Part shown: positions 1 through 6,795 of the stretch, one piece after another
How the letters are laid out: each line of letters starts with the position of its first letter
Position numbering within the stretch: the first letter of the stretch is position 1
Origin: Comamonadaceae bacterium
GTDB taxonomy: Bacteria > Pseudomonadota > Gammaproteobacteria > Burkholderiales > Burkholderiaceae_C
Length of the DNA stretch: 7,960 bases
Assembly (NCBI GenBank): GCA_947460065.1
Contig: CANHGF010000098.1
Location: 1 to 7,960, forward strand
Reading direction: 5' to 3'
Translations under genes and position numbers: made by a program
The notes under the pieces: generated by a model
The model's database searches: none
The model's input: only the letters and a program-made list of their open reading frames with translations
What the model was told of the DNA's origin: nothing

Positions 1-876
1 ATCCGATTCACCAAAATGCAGGGCGCCGGCAACGATTTCGTGGTGCTCGATGAGACCCGCGGTCCGCTGCAGCTCAGTGCGGCGCAATACCGCTTCCTGG
101 CCGACCGCCACTTCGGCGTGGGGGCCGATCAGATCCTCAGTGTGCGCGCTGCGCCCGAGGGGCGCACCGATGTCGATTTTTCCTATGTGATTCACAACGC
201 CGACGGTGGCGAGGTCGAGCACTGTGGCAATGGCGCGCGGTGCTTTGTGCGCTATGTGCGCGATAGCGGGTTGAGCCAGCGCGACACGATCCGGGTGCAG
301 ACGCTCAACCGGGTCCTCGAACTCCAGCTGCAAGGCGACGGGCGTGTCACGGTCGACATGGGGCCGCCGGCTTTTGGGCTGGACCAAGTGCCTTTTGATG
401 CCTCGGGCCTGCTGCCACGGCCCTTTGCCGGCTGGGATACATGGCCCTTGAACCTCGGGGAGGCGGGGGCAGTGAATGTCGCAGTGCTGTCCATGGGCAA
501 CCCGCATGCGGTGTTGTGGGTCGACGAGGTCGACAGCGCGCCGGTGGCGCAGTGGGGCCCGTTGATTGAAGCGCACCCGCGCTTTGCGCAGCGCGTCAAC
601 GCCGGCTTTGCCCAGGTGGTCTCGCGCAGCCAATTGCGCCTGCGCGTCTATGAGCGCGGCGCGGGCGAAACCCTGGCTTGCGGTACCGGCGCCTGCGCGG
701 CGGTGGTGGCGGGCATACGCCAGGGCCTGCTCGACGCGGTGGTCGAGGTGCAGACCCGGGGCGGGCCTTTGCGCATCGCATGGGCCGGCCAGACCGACCT
801 TGCTGCGCCGGTGCGGCTCAGTGGGCCGGCCACGCGGGTGTTCGAGGGGCAGATTGAGGTGCCCGACAGTCTCTGA
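1..876 (+). CDS. dapF: Diaminopimelate epimerase, 5' end just outside the window
   Basis: DapF converts LL-diaminopimelate to meso-diaminopimelate in the cytoplasm, the penultimate step to lysine and the source of the peptidoglycan cross-linking residue. The frame is open from base 1 (IRFTK before the first visible Met at 16). The family normally starts a few residues before KMxGxGNDF, so the true start should be only one to three codons upstream of the window. Counting from that Met, the two catalytic cysteines are visible: Cys70 in HCGNGARC and Cys222 in ACGTGACA, where they act as the acid/base pair. Other family blocks are [12 protein letters not shown], the FGVGADQ segment, SMGNPHAV and [10 protein letters not shown]. 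The length, about 290 residues, is slightly above the roughly 274 of the E. coli enzyme. It ends 73 bp before the DUF484 gene. Identification is secure; only the start is missing. Confidence 0.97.
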   Translation: MRFTKMQGAGNDFVVLDETRGPLQLSAAQYRFLADRHFGVGADQILSVRAAPEGRTDVDFSYVIHNADGGEVEHCGNGARCFVRYVRDSGLSQRDTIRVQTLNRVLELQLQGDGRVTVDMGPPAFGLDQVPFDASGLLPRPFAGWDTWPLNLGEAGAVNVAVLSMGNPHAVLWVDEVDSAPVAQWGPLIEAHPRFAQRVNAGFAQVVSRSQLRLRVYERGAGETLACGTGACAAVVAGIRQGLLDAVVEVQTRGGPLRIAWAGQTDLAAPVRLSGPATRVFEGQIEVPDSL

Positions 877-913
877 TGTGGCGCTTTCGGGCAGCTGCAG
901 GGACTGTCCCGCC

Positions 914-942
914 TTGGTTCATCGCAACAAACCGTAGACAAT
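914..942 (+). promoter_or_regulatory. Predicted sigma70-type promoter of the DUF484-xerC pair
   Basis: A TTGGTT -35 candidate (914-919) and a GACAAT -10 candidate (937-942) are separated by exactly 17 bp. The -10 ends 7 bp before the DUF484 ATG at 950, so transcription would start at or within a base or two of that ATG, giving a leaderless or nearly leaderless mRNA. This agrees with the absence of any Shine-Dalgarno sequence before 950. Each hexamer is only a moderate match (3/6 and 4/6). This is prediction by eye. Confidence 0.45.
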
Positions 943-949
943 CACTTTC

Positions 950-1660
950 ATGAATCCTCTCGACTCGGCCAACGCCCACCCCATCACCGAAGACGACATC
1001 GCCAATTTCCTGGCCAACAACCCGGATTTTTTTGAGCGTCATGCGGCCCTGTTGGCCACCGTGCAGCTGTCCAGCGGCCATGGCGCGCGGGCTGTGAGTC
1101 TGCAAGAGCGCCAGGCCGAACTGCTGCGCGACAAGATCAAGGGCCTGGAGCAGCGCCTTATCGAGATGATGCGCCACGGCCAGGACAACACGGCCATCGC
1201 TGACAAGATGCAGGCTTGGAGCCGGCAGCTGCTCTTGGCAGCCCAGCCACAAGACATTCCGGCGGTGATCACCGCCGAGCTGCAAAAACAGTTTCTGATT
1301 CCGCAGACGGCCATTCGGGTCTGGGGGGTGGATGCGCAGTACGCTGAACAGGCTTTTGCCAGTGGCGTCAGCGAAGAGGCTCAGGCCTGGGCCTCGGGTC
1401 TGCAGCGCCCTTACTGCGGCCCCAACACCGGCCAGGAGTCGGTGCGCTGGCTGGCTGACCCCTCGGTCGTGCAGTCGATGGCCGTCATCGCCTTGCGCGC
1501 TGGTGCAGCGCCGCAGGCCTTTGGCGCGCTGGTGCTGGGTTCGTCCGACCGCGAGCGCTTTCAGAGCGACATGGCCACCGACTTTTTGCAGCGCATCGGC
1601 GAATTGGCCAGCGCGGCCTTGTCGCGGCTGCGCACCCCAACGGCCGCGCCCCAGGCTTGA
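950..1660 (+). CDS. DUF484 family protein (GAF-like)
   Basis: A 236-residue cytoplasmic protein of the DUF484 family, which lies between dapF and xerC in many proteobacteria; the E. coli counterpart is YigA. The biochemical role of the family is unknown. The N-terminus (residues about 8-30) carries the typical block ITEDDIANFLANNPDFFERH. A polar, charged helical stretch at about 45-75 (LQERQAELLRDKIKGLEQRL) looks like a coiled coil. The rest, from about residue 85 to 228, looks like a GAF-type sensory fold. No signal peptide or membrane segment is visible. The ATG at 950 has no ribosome binding site but sits right behind a predicted -10 element. The stop codon lies 4 bp before the xerC start, so the two genes are probably co-transcribed and translationally coupled. 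Family assignment is firm; function is not known. Confidence 0.9.
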   Translation: MNPLDSANAHPITEDDIANFLANNPDFFERHAALLATVQLSSGHGARAVSLQERQAELLRDKIKGLEQRLIEMMRHGQDNTAIADKMQAWSRQLLLAAQPQDIPAVITAELQKQFLIPQTAIRVWGVDAQYAEQAFASGVSEEAQAWASGLQRPYCGPNTGQESVRWLADPSVVQSMAVIALRAGAAPQAFGALVLGSSDRERFQSDMATDFLQRIGELASAALSRLRTPTAAPQA

Positions 1661-1664
1661 AGCC

Positions 1665-2639
1665 ATGAGCCCGGCGTCTGCGACGGCCGCCGAAGCTGCA
1701 CGGCCCGCCCAGGCCCAGGCCCTCGTTGAGCGTTACCTGGCCTATGTGCGGGTGCAAAAGCGCCTGGCCGAGCGCACCGTCGCTTTGTATACCGAGGACC
1801 TGCTCAAGCTGCAGCAATATGCCGCGCAGGCCGGCGTGGCGCTGGAACAGGTCAATAGCCACCACGTGCGGCGCTGGGTGGCTCAGATGCACAGCCGCGG
1901 CCGCAGCGCCCGCGGCATTGCGCTGATTCTCTCGGGCTGGCGCGGCTTTTACAGCTGGCTGGGGCGCGAGGCCCTGGTGGCCAGCAACCCGGTGCAGGGC
2001 GTGCGCGCGCCCAAGGCCGCCAAGCCCTTGCCCAAGGCCCTGGGCGTGGAGGAGGCGGTGCAATTGGCTGCCTTTGAAAGCGAGAGTGCAGCGCCCGATC
2101 TGGATGCGCGTGACCACTGCCTGACCGAGCTGCTCTATGGCTGCGGCCTGCGTATCGGCGAGGTGGCCGGGCTCGATGTTCAGGCCAGCGCGCAGGCGCG
2201 CGGCTGGATCGATGTGCAAGACGCTCAGGTCCATGTGTTGGGCAAGGGCGGCAAGCGGCGCAGCGTGCCGGTGGGCCAGCCCGTGCTGCGGGCGCTGCAG
2301 GCCTGGCTGGCGGTGCGCAGCGCCTGGTCGGCAGACCTGGCCGATGCCAGCACTGCCCTGTTCATCACCCGCCAGGGCCGTCCCCTGTCGGCCCGGCAGA
2401 TGCAGGCGCGGCTCAAGAGCCGCTCGTTAGCCGCCGGTCTGGCCACACCAGTACACCCGCACATGCTGCGCCATTCCTTTGCCAGCCATGTGCTGCAGTC
2501 CAGCGGCGATTTGCGCGCCGTCCAGGAATTGCTGGGTCACGCCAACATCAGCACCACCCAGGTCTATACCCGGCTCGATTTTCAGCACCTGGCCAAGGTC
2601 TACGACGCGGCTCATCCGCGGGCGCAGGGCAAGAAGTAG
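1665..2639 (+). CDS. xerC: Tyrosine recombinase XerC
   Basis: XerC works with XerD at the chromosomal dif site near the terminus, and with FtsK, to resolve chromosome dimers before division. The 324-residue protein has an N-terminal SAM-like DNA-binding domain (about 17-110) and a C-terminal catalytic domain (about 125-315). All catalytic residues can be seen: Arg163 in GLRIGE, Lys194 in the LGKGGKRR beta-hairpin, His266 and Arg269 in HPHMLRHSF, His292 in LGHANI, and the nucleophile Tyr301 in TTQVYTRLD. The C-terminus LDFQHLAKVYDAAHPRA is typical of XerC rather than XerD. The ATG at 1665 was chosen over in-frame codons inside the DUF484 gene because it gives the usual family length and a 4-bp gap to the preceding stop. 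Only a weak GAAG precedes it, so coupling to the upstream gene is likely. Arg163 and Lys194 are 31 residues apart against 24 in E. coli, a small insertion before the hairpin. Confidence 0.96.
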   Translation: MSPASATAAEAARPAQAQALVERYLAYVRVQKRLAERTVALYTEDLLKLQQYAAQAGVALEQVNSHHVRRWVAQMHSRGRSARGIALILSGWRGFYSWLGREALVASNPVQGVRAPKAAKPLPKALGVEEAVQLAAFESESAAPDLDARDHCLTELLYGCGLRIGEVAGLDVQASAQARGWIDVQDAQVHVLGKGGKRRSVPVGQPVLRALQAWLAVRSAWSADLADASTALFITRQGRPLSARQMQARLKSRSLAAGLATPVHPHMLRHSFASHVLQSSGDLRAVQELLGHANISTTQVYTRLDFQHLAKVYDAAHPRAQGKK

Positions 2640-2703
2640 TCGGCACTGCCTCTGACGGGTAGGGCCGGCCTGGGCTGTCTTCATTTTCGGTATTCATGGC
2701 CCT

Positions 2704-2745
2704 TGCAGTCAGCGTTCTCGCTGACTGCATAAATGGTTTTGTTTT
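2704..2745 (+). terminator. Terminator-like hairpin after xerC
   Basis: Bases 2704-2714 (TGCAGTCAGCG) and 2719-2729 (CGCTGACTGCA) form a perfect 11-bp stem with a 4-base TTCT loop. A T-rich run (TTTTGTTTT, 2737-2745) follows, but only after a short TAAATGG spacer, so the U-tract does not abut the stem as in a canonical intrinsic terminator. It lies 64 bp past the xerC stop and is well placed to end the dapF-DUF484-xerC transcript. It also overlaps the predicted -35 of the next gene, so a regulatory role is possible instead. Confidence 0.55.
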
Positions 2746-2750
2746 ATAAA
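2721..2750 (+). promoter_or_regulatory. Predicted promoter of the repeat-containing exported protein
   Basis: A TATAAA -10 candidate (2745-2750) sits in the most AT-rich stretch of the window, with a CTGACT -35 candidate (2721-2726, 4/6) at 18-bp spacing. Transcription would begin near 2757, about 23 bases before the chosen ATG at 2780. The -35 falls inside the right arm of the terminator-like hairpin, and the -10 abuts the 26-bp palindrome. Called by eye; the AT-rich setting makes it plausible. Confidence 0.4.
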
Positions 2751-2775
2751 ATTTGGAGCAAATTGGCTCCAAATT
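2750..2775. promoter_or_regulatory. Perfect 10-bp inverted repeat, operator-like
   Basis: The left arm AATTTGGAGC (2750-2759) and right arm GCTCCAAATT (2766-2775) are exact reverse complements around a 6-base AAATTG centre. The 26-bp element begins at the last base of the predicted -10 and covers the likely transcription start, ending 4 bp before the ATG at 2780. That placement suits a repressor operator bound by a dimer. It could alternatively act as an mRNA hairpin near the start codon, but a start near 2757 would leave most of the left arm out of the RNA. I do not recognise the half-site as that of a known regulator, and no regulator gene is in the window. Confidence 0.5.
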
Positions 2776-2779
2776 CTCC

Positions 2780-4312
2780 ATGTCTTGGCACATCACCTGC
2801 GCTTCAGGGCAGACCCTGACTGCCCTGCTGCTGTACCTTCTCGCTGGTGACCCTGCCCTCGCGGAGCCGCCACCCAGCGACCCGGGCATCACCTTGCGTC
2901 TGGGCCTGGACAGCCTACAGCCCCACCCGTCCAAGTTGCGCGGTGGGCTGACCCTGGGCCTGCTCAGGCCCATGGAGGACGGCTATTACCTGGGCGCAAC
3001 CATTTACTCGGCGGCTCTGGGTGAGGCCGGGGGCTTGTACCTCGGTGGTGTGGAATGGGGCCGAGCCATACCTTTGGGCGGGCCTTATTTTCTGGATGCC
3101 AGCATCTACCTGGGCGGTGGCGGTGGCGCCGGCCAGGTGCCCGGTGACGGCCTGAGCACCCGCGCCCGGCTGGGCCTGGGCCGCAGCCTGGGGGACTGGG
3201 GCGCTCGTGGCTGGGATCTGATGTTGGGCGCAGCGCGCCTGAATGTGCGCGGCTCGGCCATACACGCCAGCAGCCTGGAACTGGTGCTGCAGCGCCGTTT
3301 CGATCCAGGCATCCTCAGTGCCGATAACCAGGGTAGCCCCGCCAGCCCTGTCAGCCCTGTCAGCCCTCGAAGCACGCGCAGCCTGGGCGAGCCGCCGGCT
3401 GCGCTGAGGCTCCAGGCCTTGCGCCCCAGGGTGGCGCGCTATCACCTGGCCGGGTCTGCCGCCTTCGATGCGCTGGGCATTGAGGCCGAATTTGGGCTGG
3501 CCGATAGCGACTGGCTGCCGGTGCTCAAGACCATGGGTGCCGCCCGGGGCAACGCCCAGGGCTATGCCGACTGGACGGTGGGCGCGCGCCGCTATGCCCC
3601 GCTGGGCAGCAGCGGCCTGGCCGCCTATCTCGACCTGGGCCTGGGTACTGGCGGCGGTGGTGCCATCGCCTCGGGCAGCGGCTTGCTGGCGCAGGCAGCA
3701 GGCGGCCTGCAGTGGGCCGGGTCCAAGCCTTGGGCCTTGCAGCTCGAAGCCGGCCATATGCACAGCCAGGGTCGTTTTCGCAGCAACTACCTGGCCGCCT
3801 TGATCAACTGGCAGGACAGTGGCTGGGGACCGGCCCCGGGCCGTGCTGCCCCGGACCTTGGGCCGCAGGCCTGGGCGCTGCGCGCCGGCGTGAGTCAAAT
3901 CAAGAGCAATGCCCGGCTGCGCCAGGGGGCCTCGGTCGGCCGTCTGAACATCGAAACCCTGGACCTGCAGATCGAGCGTGATATCGGCGCCAGCGCTTAT
4001 TTGCTGGGCCAGACCTCCTTTGCCATGCTCGGCCAGGCTGGCGGTTACCAGTCGGGCTTTCTTGGCGTGGGCTGGCGGCAGCCTGTTGGGGATTGGGCCC
4101 TGAACCCGGAGCTCGCTCTGGGCGTGGCCGGCGGTGGTGGTGTGGCCACCCGCGGCGGCGGCGTGGCCCGCTGGCAGCTCAACCTGGCCCATCGGCTGGG
4201 GCCTCAGTCGCAGTGGTTGGTGGGTCTGGGGCAGATGCGCGCCTTGAAGCCCGGCGGTATGAGCAGCCCCACCTTGACGCTGGGCTTGACGCAGCACTTC
4301 ATGCTGCGTTGA
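2780..4312 (+). CDS. Predicted exported beta-rich protein with three internal repeats, possible outer-membrane protein
   Basis: I do not recognise the family. The 510-residue product begins with a likely signal peptide: a hydrophobic core at about 12-22 and a possible AxA cleavage site after ALA at residue 28. The n-region has no Lys or Arg, which is atypical. The mature part is rich in Gly, Leu and aromatic residues in alternating, beta-strand-like patterns. Three diverged repeats share G-x-A-x-G-x12-P-[LV]-G at residues 81-100, 257-276 and 418-437, each followed 14-17 residues after the Pro by a GGGG run (112, 291, 451). Pro-rich linkers separate them (about 186-207 and 346-363). The end, LTLGLTQHF followed by MLR, resembles the last strand of an outer-membrane barrel with a three-residue extension. 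The ATG at 2780 is preferred to the in-frame TTG at 2753, which lies inside the palindrome. No Shine-Dalgarno sequence precedes it. Likely a single-gene unit with its own promoter. Confidence 0.75.
   Translation: MSWHITCASGQTLTALLLYLLAGDPALAEPPPSDPGITLRLGLDSLQPHPSKLRGGLTLGLLRPMEDGYYLGATIYSAALGEAGGLYLGGVEWGRAIPLGGPYFLDASIYLGGGGGAGQVPGDGLSTRARLGLGRSLGDWGARGWDLMLGAARLNVRGSAIHASSLELVLQRRFDPGILSADNQGSPASPVSPVSPRSTRSLGEPPAALRLQALRPRVARYHLAGSAAFDALGIEAEFGLADSDWLPVLKTMGAARGNAQGYADWTVGARRYAPLGSSGLAAYLDLGLGTGGGGAIASGSGLLAQAAGGLQWAGSKPWALQLEAGHMHSQGRFRSNYLAALINWQDSGWGPAPGRAAPDLGPQAWALRAGVSQIKSNARLRQGASVGRLNIETLDLQIERDIGASAYLLGQTSFAMLGQAGGYQSGFLGVGWRQPVGDWALNPELALGVAGGGGVATRGGGVARWQLNLAHRLGPQSQWLVGLGQMRALKPGGMSSPTLTLGLTQHFMLR
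3343..3367 (+). repeat. 9-bp direct repeat in the linker of the repeat protein
   Basis: CAGCCCTGT occurs at 3343-3351 and 3352-3360, with a third partial copy (CAGCCCT) at 3361-3367. It encodes a Ser-Pro-Val repeat in the linker between the first and second protein repeats. The 9-bp unit keeps the reading frame, so copy-number changes would only lengthen or shorten the linker. Confidence 0.8.
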
Positions 4313-4374
4313 GTGGACGGGCGGCGATAGGCCAAGCACAGAGCGTGCGGCCTCAAACTTGCCCTCGGTGCCTG

Positions 4375-4404
4375 TCCTTCAGTATCTGCCCGTGCCGCGA
4401 CAAT
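4375..4404 (+). promoter_or_regulatory. Possible leaderless-type promoter of rlmI
   Basis: A GACAAT -10 candidate (4399-4404) ends 6 bp before the rlmI ATG at 4411, so the transcript would start at or next to the ATG. No good -35 is visible at 16-18 bp upstream, and no Shine-Dalgarno sequence precedes the start. The same hexamer in nearly the same position precedes the DUF484 gene, which gives modest support. Low confidence because the -35 is weak. Confidence 0.3.
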
Positions 4405-4410
4405 GGCGGT

Positions 4411-5595
4411 ATGAAATCGATACGACTGCGACCTGGCAAGGAAAAATCTCTGTTGCGCAAGCACCCCTGGGTGTTCGACGGTGCCATTGCCCGTGGCGGG
4501 GCCGATGCGGGCGAGACGGTGCGCATCGAGTCGCACGAGGGCGTCTTTTTAGCCTGGGCGGCTTTCAGCCCGACCTCGCGCATCCGTGCCCGCGTCTGGA
4601 GCTTTGACGAGGCACAGCGTATCGACGCGGCCTTCTTTTCGCAGCAGGTGGCTCGCGCCATCGCCGCCCGCTCGCTGATGGCCATTGCCAGCGACGGTGT
4701 GCGCCTGATCCATGGCGAGTCCGACGGCTTGCCGGGTCTGGTGGTCGACCGCTATGGCGATACCCTGGTGGCCCAGTTCAGCAGCTGCGGCAGCGAACGC
4801 TGGAAAGCGGTGATCAGCCAGGCGCTGCTGACCCAGACTGGCTTGCAGCGCCTGTACGAGCGTTCCGACACCAGCTCTCGATCGCTCGAGGGCCTGCCTG
4901 AGGCCACCGGCTGGCTGGCAGGGCAGGGGGGGACCGAGATGGTTTTGCGCGAGCACGGCTGGCAGCTGGGTCTGGACATTGCCAAAGGCCACAAGACCGG
5001 GTTTTACCTGGACCAGCGCGACAACCGGCAGAAGTTTTTTGAGTGGACGGGTAGGCGCAGTCCGGCCACCGTGCTCAACTGCTATTGCTATACCGGCGGC
5101 TTTAGCGTTGCGGCGCTGGCAGCTGGGGCCCAGCGGGTGACGTCTATCGACTCATCGGCGCCAGCGCTGGAGCAGGCGCTGGCTAATGTGCGGCTCAACG
5201 GCCTGGACGAGGCGCGCTGTGAGATGCTCGACGCCGATGTCAATGCCAGCTTGCGGCAGTTCCTGCAGCAGGGCCGGCGCTTTGACGCCATCGTGCTCGA
5301 TCCGCCCAAGCTCGCGCCCACCGCGGCCCACGCCGAGCGGGCCGCCCGTGCCTATAAGGACATCAACCGCCTGGCCCTGCAATTGCTCAACCCGGGCGGC
5401 ATGCTGTGGACCTTTTCCTGCTCCGGCGGCATCAACCCCGATTTGTTTCACAAAATTGTGGCTGGCGCCGGCCTGGACGCGGGCGTCGACGCTTTCATCG
5501 TTGAGCGCCTGGGCGGCGCTCCTGACCATTCGATGACGATTAACTTCCCAGAAGGGGAGTACCTCAAGGGGCTGGTTTTGCTGCGCAAGCCCTGA
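4411..5595 (+). CDS. rlmI: 23S rRNA m5C methyltransferase, RlmI type
   Basis: RlmI uses S-adenosylmethionine to methylate C5 of cytosine 1962 (E. coli numbering) in 23S rRNA. The 394 residues closely match the E. coli length of 396. Domains in order: an N-terminal PUA RNA-binding domain (about 1-75, with KEKSLLRKHPWVF and SRIRARVWSF), a central region with GESDGLPGLVVDRYG (102-116) and HKTGFYLDQRDNR (194-206), and a C-terminal Rossmann methyltransferase domain. The SAM-binding motif I is NCYCYTGGF (223-231), motif IV is LDPPK (296-300), and the likely catalytic Cys337 lies in TFSCSGG. The C-terminal block PEGEYLKG also matches RlmI. The ATG at 4411 was chosen because the family begins with this short lead into the PUA domain; the frame stays open well upstream, inside the preceding gene. 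It starts 98 bp after the exported-protein gene. Specificity for C1962 is inferred from similarity. Confidence 0.93.
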   Translation: MKSIRLRPGKEKSLLRKHPWVFDGAIARGGADAGETVRIESHEGVFLAWAAFSPTSRIRARVWSFDEAQRIDAAFFSQQVARAIAARSLMAIASDGVRLIHGESDGLPGLVVDRYGDTLVAQFSSCGSERWKAVISQALLTQTGLQRLYERSDTSSRSLEGLPEATGWLAGQGGTEMVLREHGWQLGLDIAKGHKTGFYLDQRDNRQKFFEWTGRRSPATVLNCYCYTGGFSVAALAAGAQRVTSIDSSAPALEQALANVRLNGLDEARCEMLDADVNASLRQFLQQGRRFDAIVLDPPKLAPTAAHAERAARAYKDINRLALQLLNPGGMLWTFSCSGGINPDLFHKIVAGAGLDAGVDAFIVERLGGAPDHSMTINFPEGEYLKGLVLLRKP

Positions 5596-5651
5596 GAGCT
5601 CCATGGGGCTAGGGGTATGGCTGAGCTGCTACCGAGTCCCGCTCAAGCCAC

Positions 5652-5657
5652 TACACT
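5652..5657 (+). promoter_or_regulatory. Possible -10 element for the COG0523 GTPase gene
   Basis: A TACACT hexamer lies in the 123-bp gap between rlmI and the GTPase gene, with only a weak -35 candidate 17 bp upstream (CTACCG, 5629-5634). It would give a leader of about 55 bases. I looked in this gap for a Zur-type palindrome, because some COG0523 genes are zinc-regulated, and saw none. Weak call. Confidence 0.25.
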
Positions 5658-5718
5658 TCCTGCCCCGCAGCCTCGGCGCGCCTTGCGCCCATCTGTTGAC
5701 CCATCGATCGGCCTGACT

Positions 5719-6768
5719 ATGAGCCTCATTCCCGTCACCATCCTCACCGGTTTTCTCGGTTCTGGAAAGACCACGCTGCTCAAGCGCGTGCTCACCGAAA
5801 CCCACGGCCGCAAGATCGCCGTCATTGAAAACGAGTTCGGCGAGGAGAACATCGACAACGAAATTCTGGTCAGCGACACTGAAGAGACCATCGTGCAGAT
5901 GAGCAATGGCTGCATCTGCTGCACCATTCGGGAGGATCTGCGCGCCACGCTGCAGTTGCTGGGCGCCAAGCGACGCAAGGGCCTGCTCGATTTTGATCGG
6001 GTGGTGGTCGAGACCACCGGTCTGGCCGACCCGGGCCCGGTGGCGCAAACGTTTTTCATGGACGAGGAAATTGCCGAGCAGTTTCTGCTCGACGCCATCG
6101 TCACCCTGGTCGACGCCAAGCATGCCCAGGCCCAGCTCGACGAGCGGCAGGAGGCGCGGCGGCAGGTCGGTTTTGCCGACCAGATCTTCATCAGCAAGAG
6201 CGATCTGGTCAGTGCCGACGAACTGGCTGCGCTCAAGCACCGCATTGGGCACATGAACCCTCGGGCACCTCAGAAGGCGGTGCATTTTGGGGAGGTGCCG
6301 GTCAGCGAGGTGTTCGACCTGCGCGGCTTCAACCTCAACGCCAAGCTCGACATTGACCCTGACTTTTTGAACGACGATGCCGGGCACGATCACCACGATC
6401 ACCACGATCACGATCACGAGCATGGAGAGCATTGCGACCATCCCTCGCACGGCCACCACCACCGCCATGACGATGACGTCAAAAGCTTTGTTTTTCGCGC
6501 CGATCGGGCCTTCAATCCGGCTAAGCTCGAAGATTTTCTCGGTGCTGTGGTCAACATCTACGGGCCGCGCATGCTGCGCTACAAAGGCGTACTGCATATG
6601 GATGGAACGCAGTCCAAAGTGATCTTTCAAGGGGTGCATCAGCTGATGGGCAGCGACCTGGGCCCGGCCTGGGGCACCGACGAAAAGCGGCAGAGCAAGA
6701 TGGTCTTCATTGGCATTGATCTGCCCAAGGACATCTTCATGCAGGGGCTGCAGCAGTGTTTGGTGTGA
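5719..6768 (+). CDS. COG0523/CobW-type GTPase, putative metallochaperone with His-rich loop
   Basis: A 349-residue cytoplasmic G3E P-loop GTPase. Members of COG0523 (YjiA, YeiR, ZNG1 and CobW-like proteins) bind zinc or other metals and are thought to deliver them to client enzymes using GTP hydrolysis. Visible motifs are Walker A GFLGSGKT (11-18), the metal-binding CxCC motif GCICC (64-68), the Walker B/switch region ETTGLADP (98-105) and the guanine-specificity motif SKSD (159-162). A histidine-rich loop at 223-250 carries 15 His in 28 residues. The C-terminal CobW domain follows at about 255-345. The ATG at 5719 was preferred to one at 5617, which would add a 34-residue Pro/Ala-rich extension before the usual MxLIPVTILTGFLGSGKT start. 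No ribosome binding site is clear. It lies between rlmI and a dksA-like gene. CobW proper acts in cobalamin synthesis, but no cob genes are here, so a zinc or general metal role is more likely; the metal is not shown. Confidence 0.92.
   Translation: MSLIPVTILTGFLGSGKTTLLKRVLTETHGRKIAVIENEFGEENIDNEILVSDTEETIVQMSNGCICCTIREDLRATLQLLGAKRRKGLLDFDRVVVETTGLADPGPVAQTFFMDEEIAEQFLLDAIVTLVDAKHAQAQLDERQEARRQVGFADQIFISKSDLVSADELAALKHRIGHMNPRAPQKAVHFGEVPVSEVFDLRGFNLNAKLDIDPDFLNDDAGHDHHDHHDHDHEHGEHCDHPSHGHHHRHDDDVKSFVFRADRAFNPAKLEDFLGAVVNIYGPRMLRYKGVLHMDGTQSKVIFQGVHQLMGSDLGPAWGTDEKRQSKMVFIGIDLPKDIFMQGLQQCLV
6385..6417 (+). repeat. 9-bp tandem repeat encoding the His-rich loop
   Basis: CACGATCAC occurs three times in tandem (6385-6393, 6394-6402, 6403-6411), followed by a partial GATCAC (6412-6417). 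It encodes the His-Asp-His part of the GTPase metal-binding loop. The unit is a multiple of three, so slippage would change the number of histidines without breaking the frame. It also packs four GATC sites into about 28 bp. Confidence 0.85.
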
Positions 6769-6795
6769 GCCTGGTTGGCAGCCTGCTTTCGGCGC

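Noticed and set aside
900..910. GGGAC-T-GTCCC inverted repeat after dapF
   Set aside because: The loop is too small for a full stem and no T-run follows, so it is probably chance in GC-rich DNA.
2733..2819. 28-codon ORF (ATG at 2733) across the palindrome, in a different frame from the exported protein
   Set aside because: Its ATG lies upstream of the predicted transcription start, it has no ribosome binding site, and it shows no attenuator-like codon run.
2915..4339. 474-residue minus-strand ORF opposite the exported-protein gene
   Set aside because: Long only because stops are rare in GC-rich DNA. The + frame has a signal peptide, internal repeats and beta patterns, while this one is a His/Gln/Ala-rich shadow.
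4330..4352. Bulged hairpin (GGCC/GGCC and GCAC/GTGC) after the exported-protein gene
   Set aside because: The stem is interrupted by a two-base bulge and no T-run follows, so it does not qualify as an intrinsic terminator.
4093..4410. Long N-terminal extension of the rlmI frame, overlapping the exported-protein gene
   Set aside because: The extra 106 residues are out-of-frame translation of the upstream gene. The PUA domain begins immediately after the ATG at 4411.
5617..5718. Upstream in-frame ATG giving the GTPase a 34-residue extension
   Set aside because: The extension is Pro/Ala-rich with no family counterpart, while the ATG at 5719 gives the standard start just before the Walker A motif.
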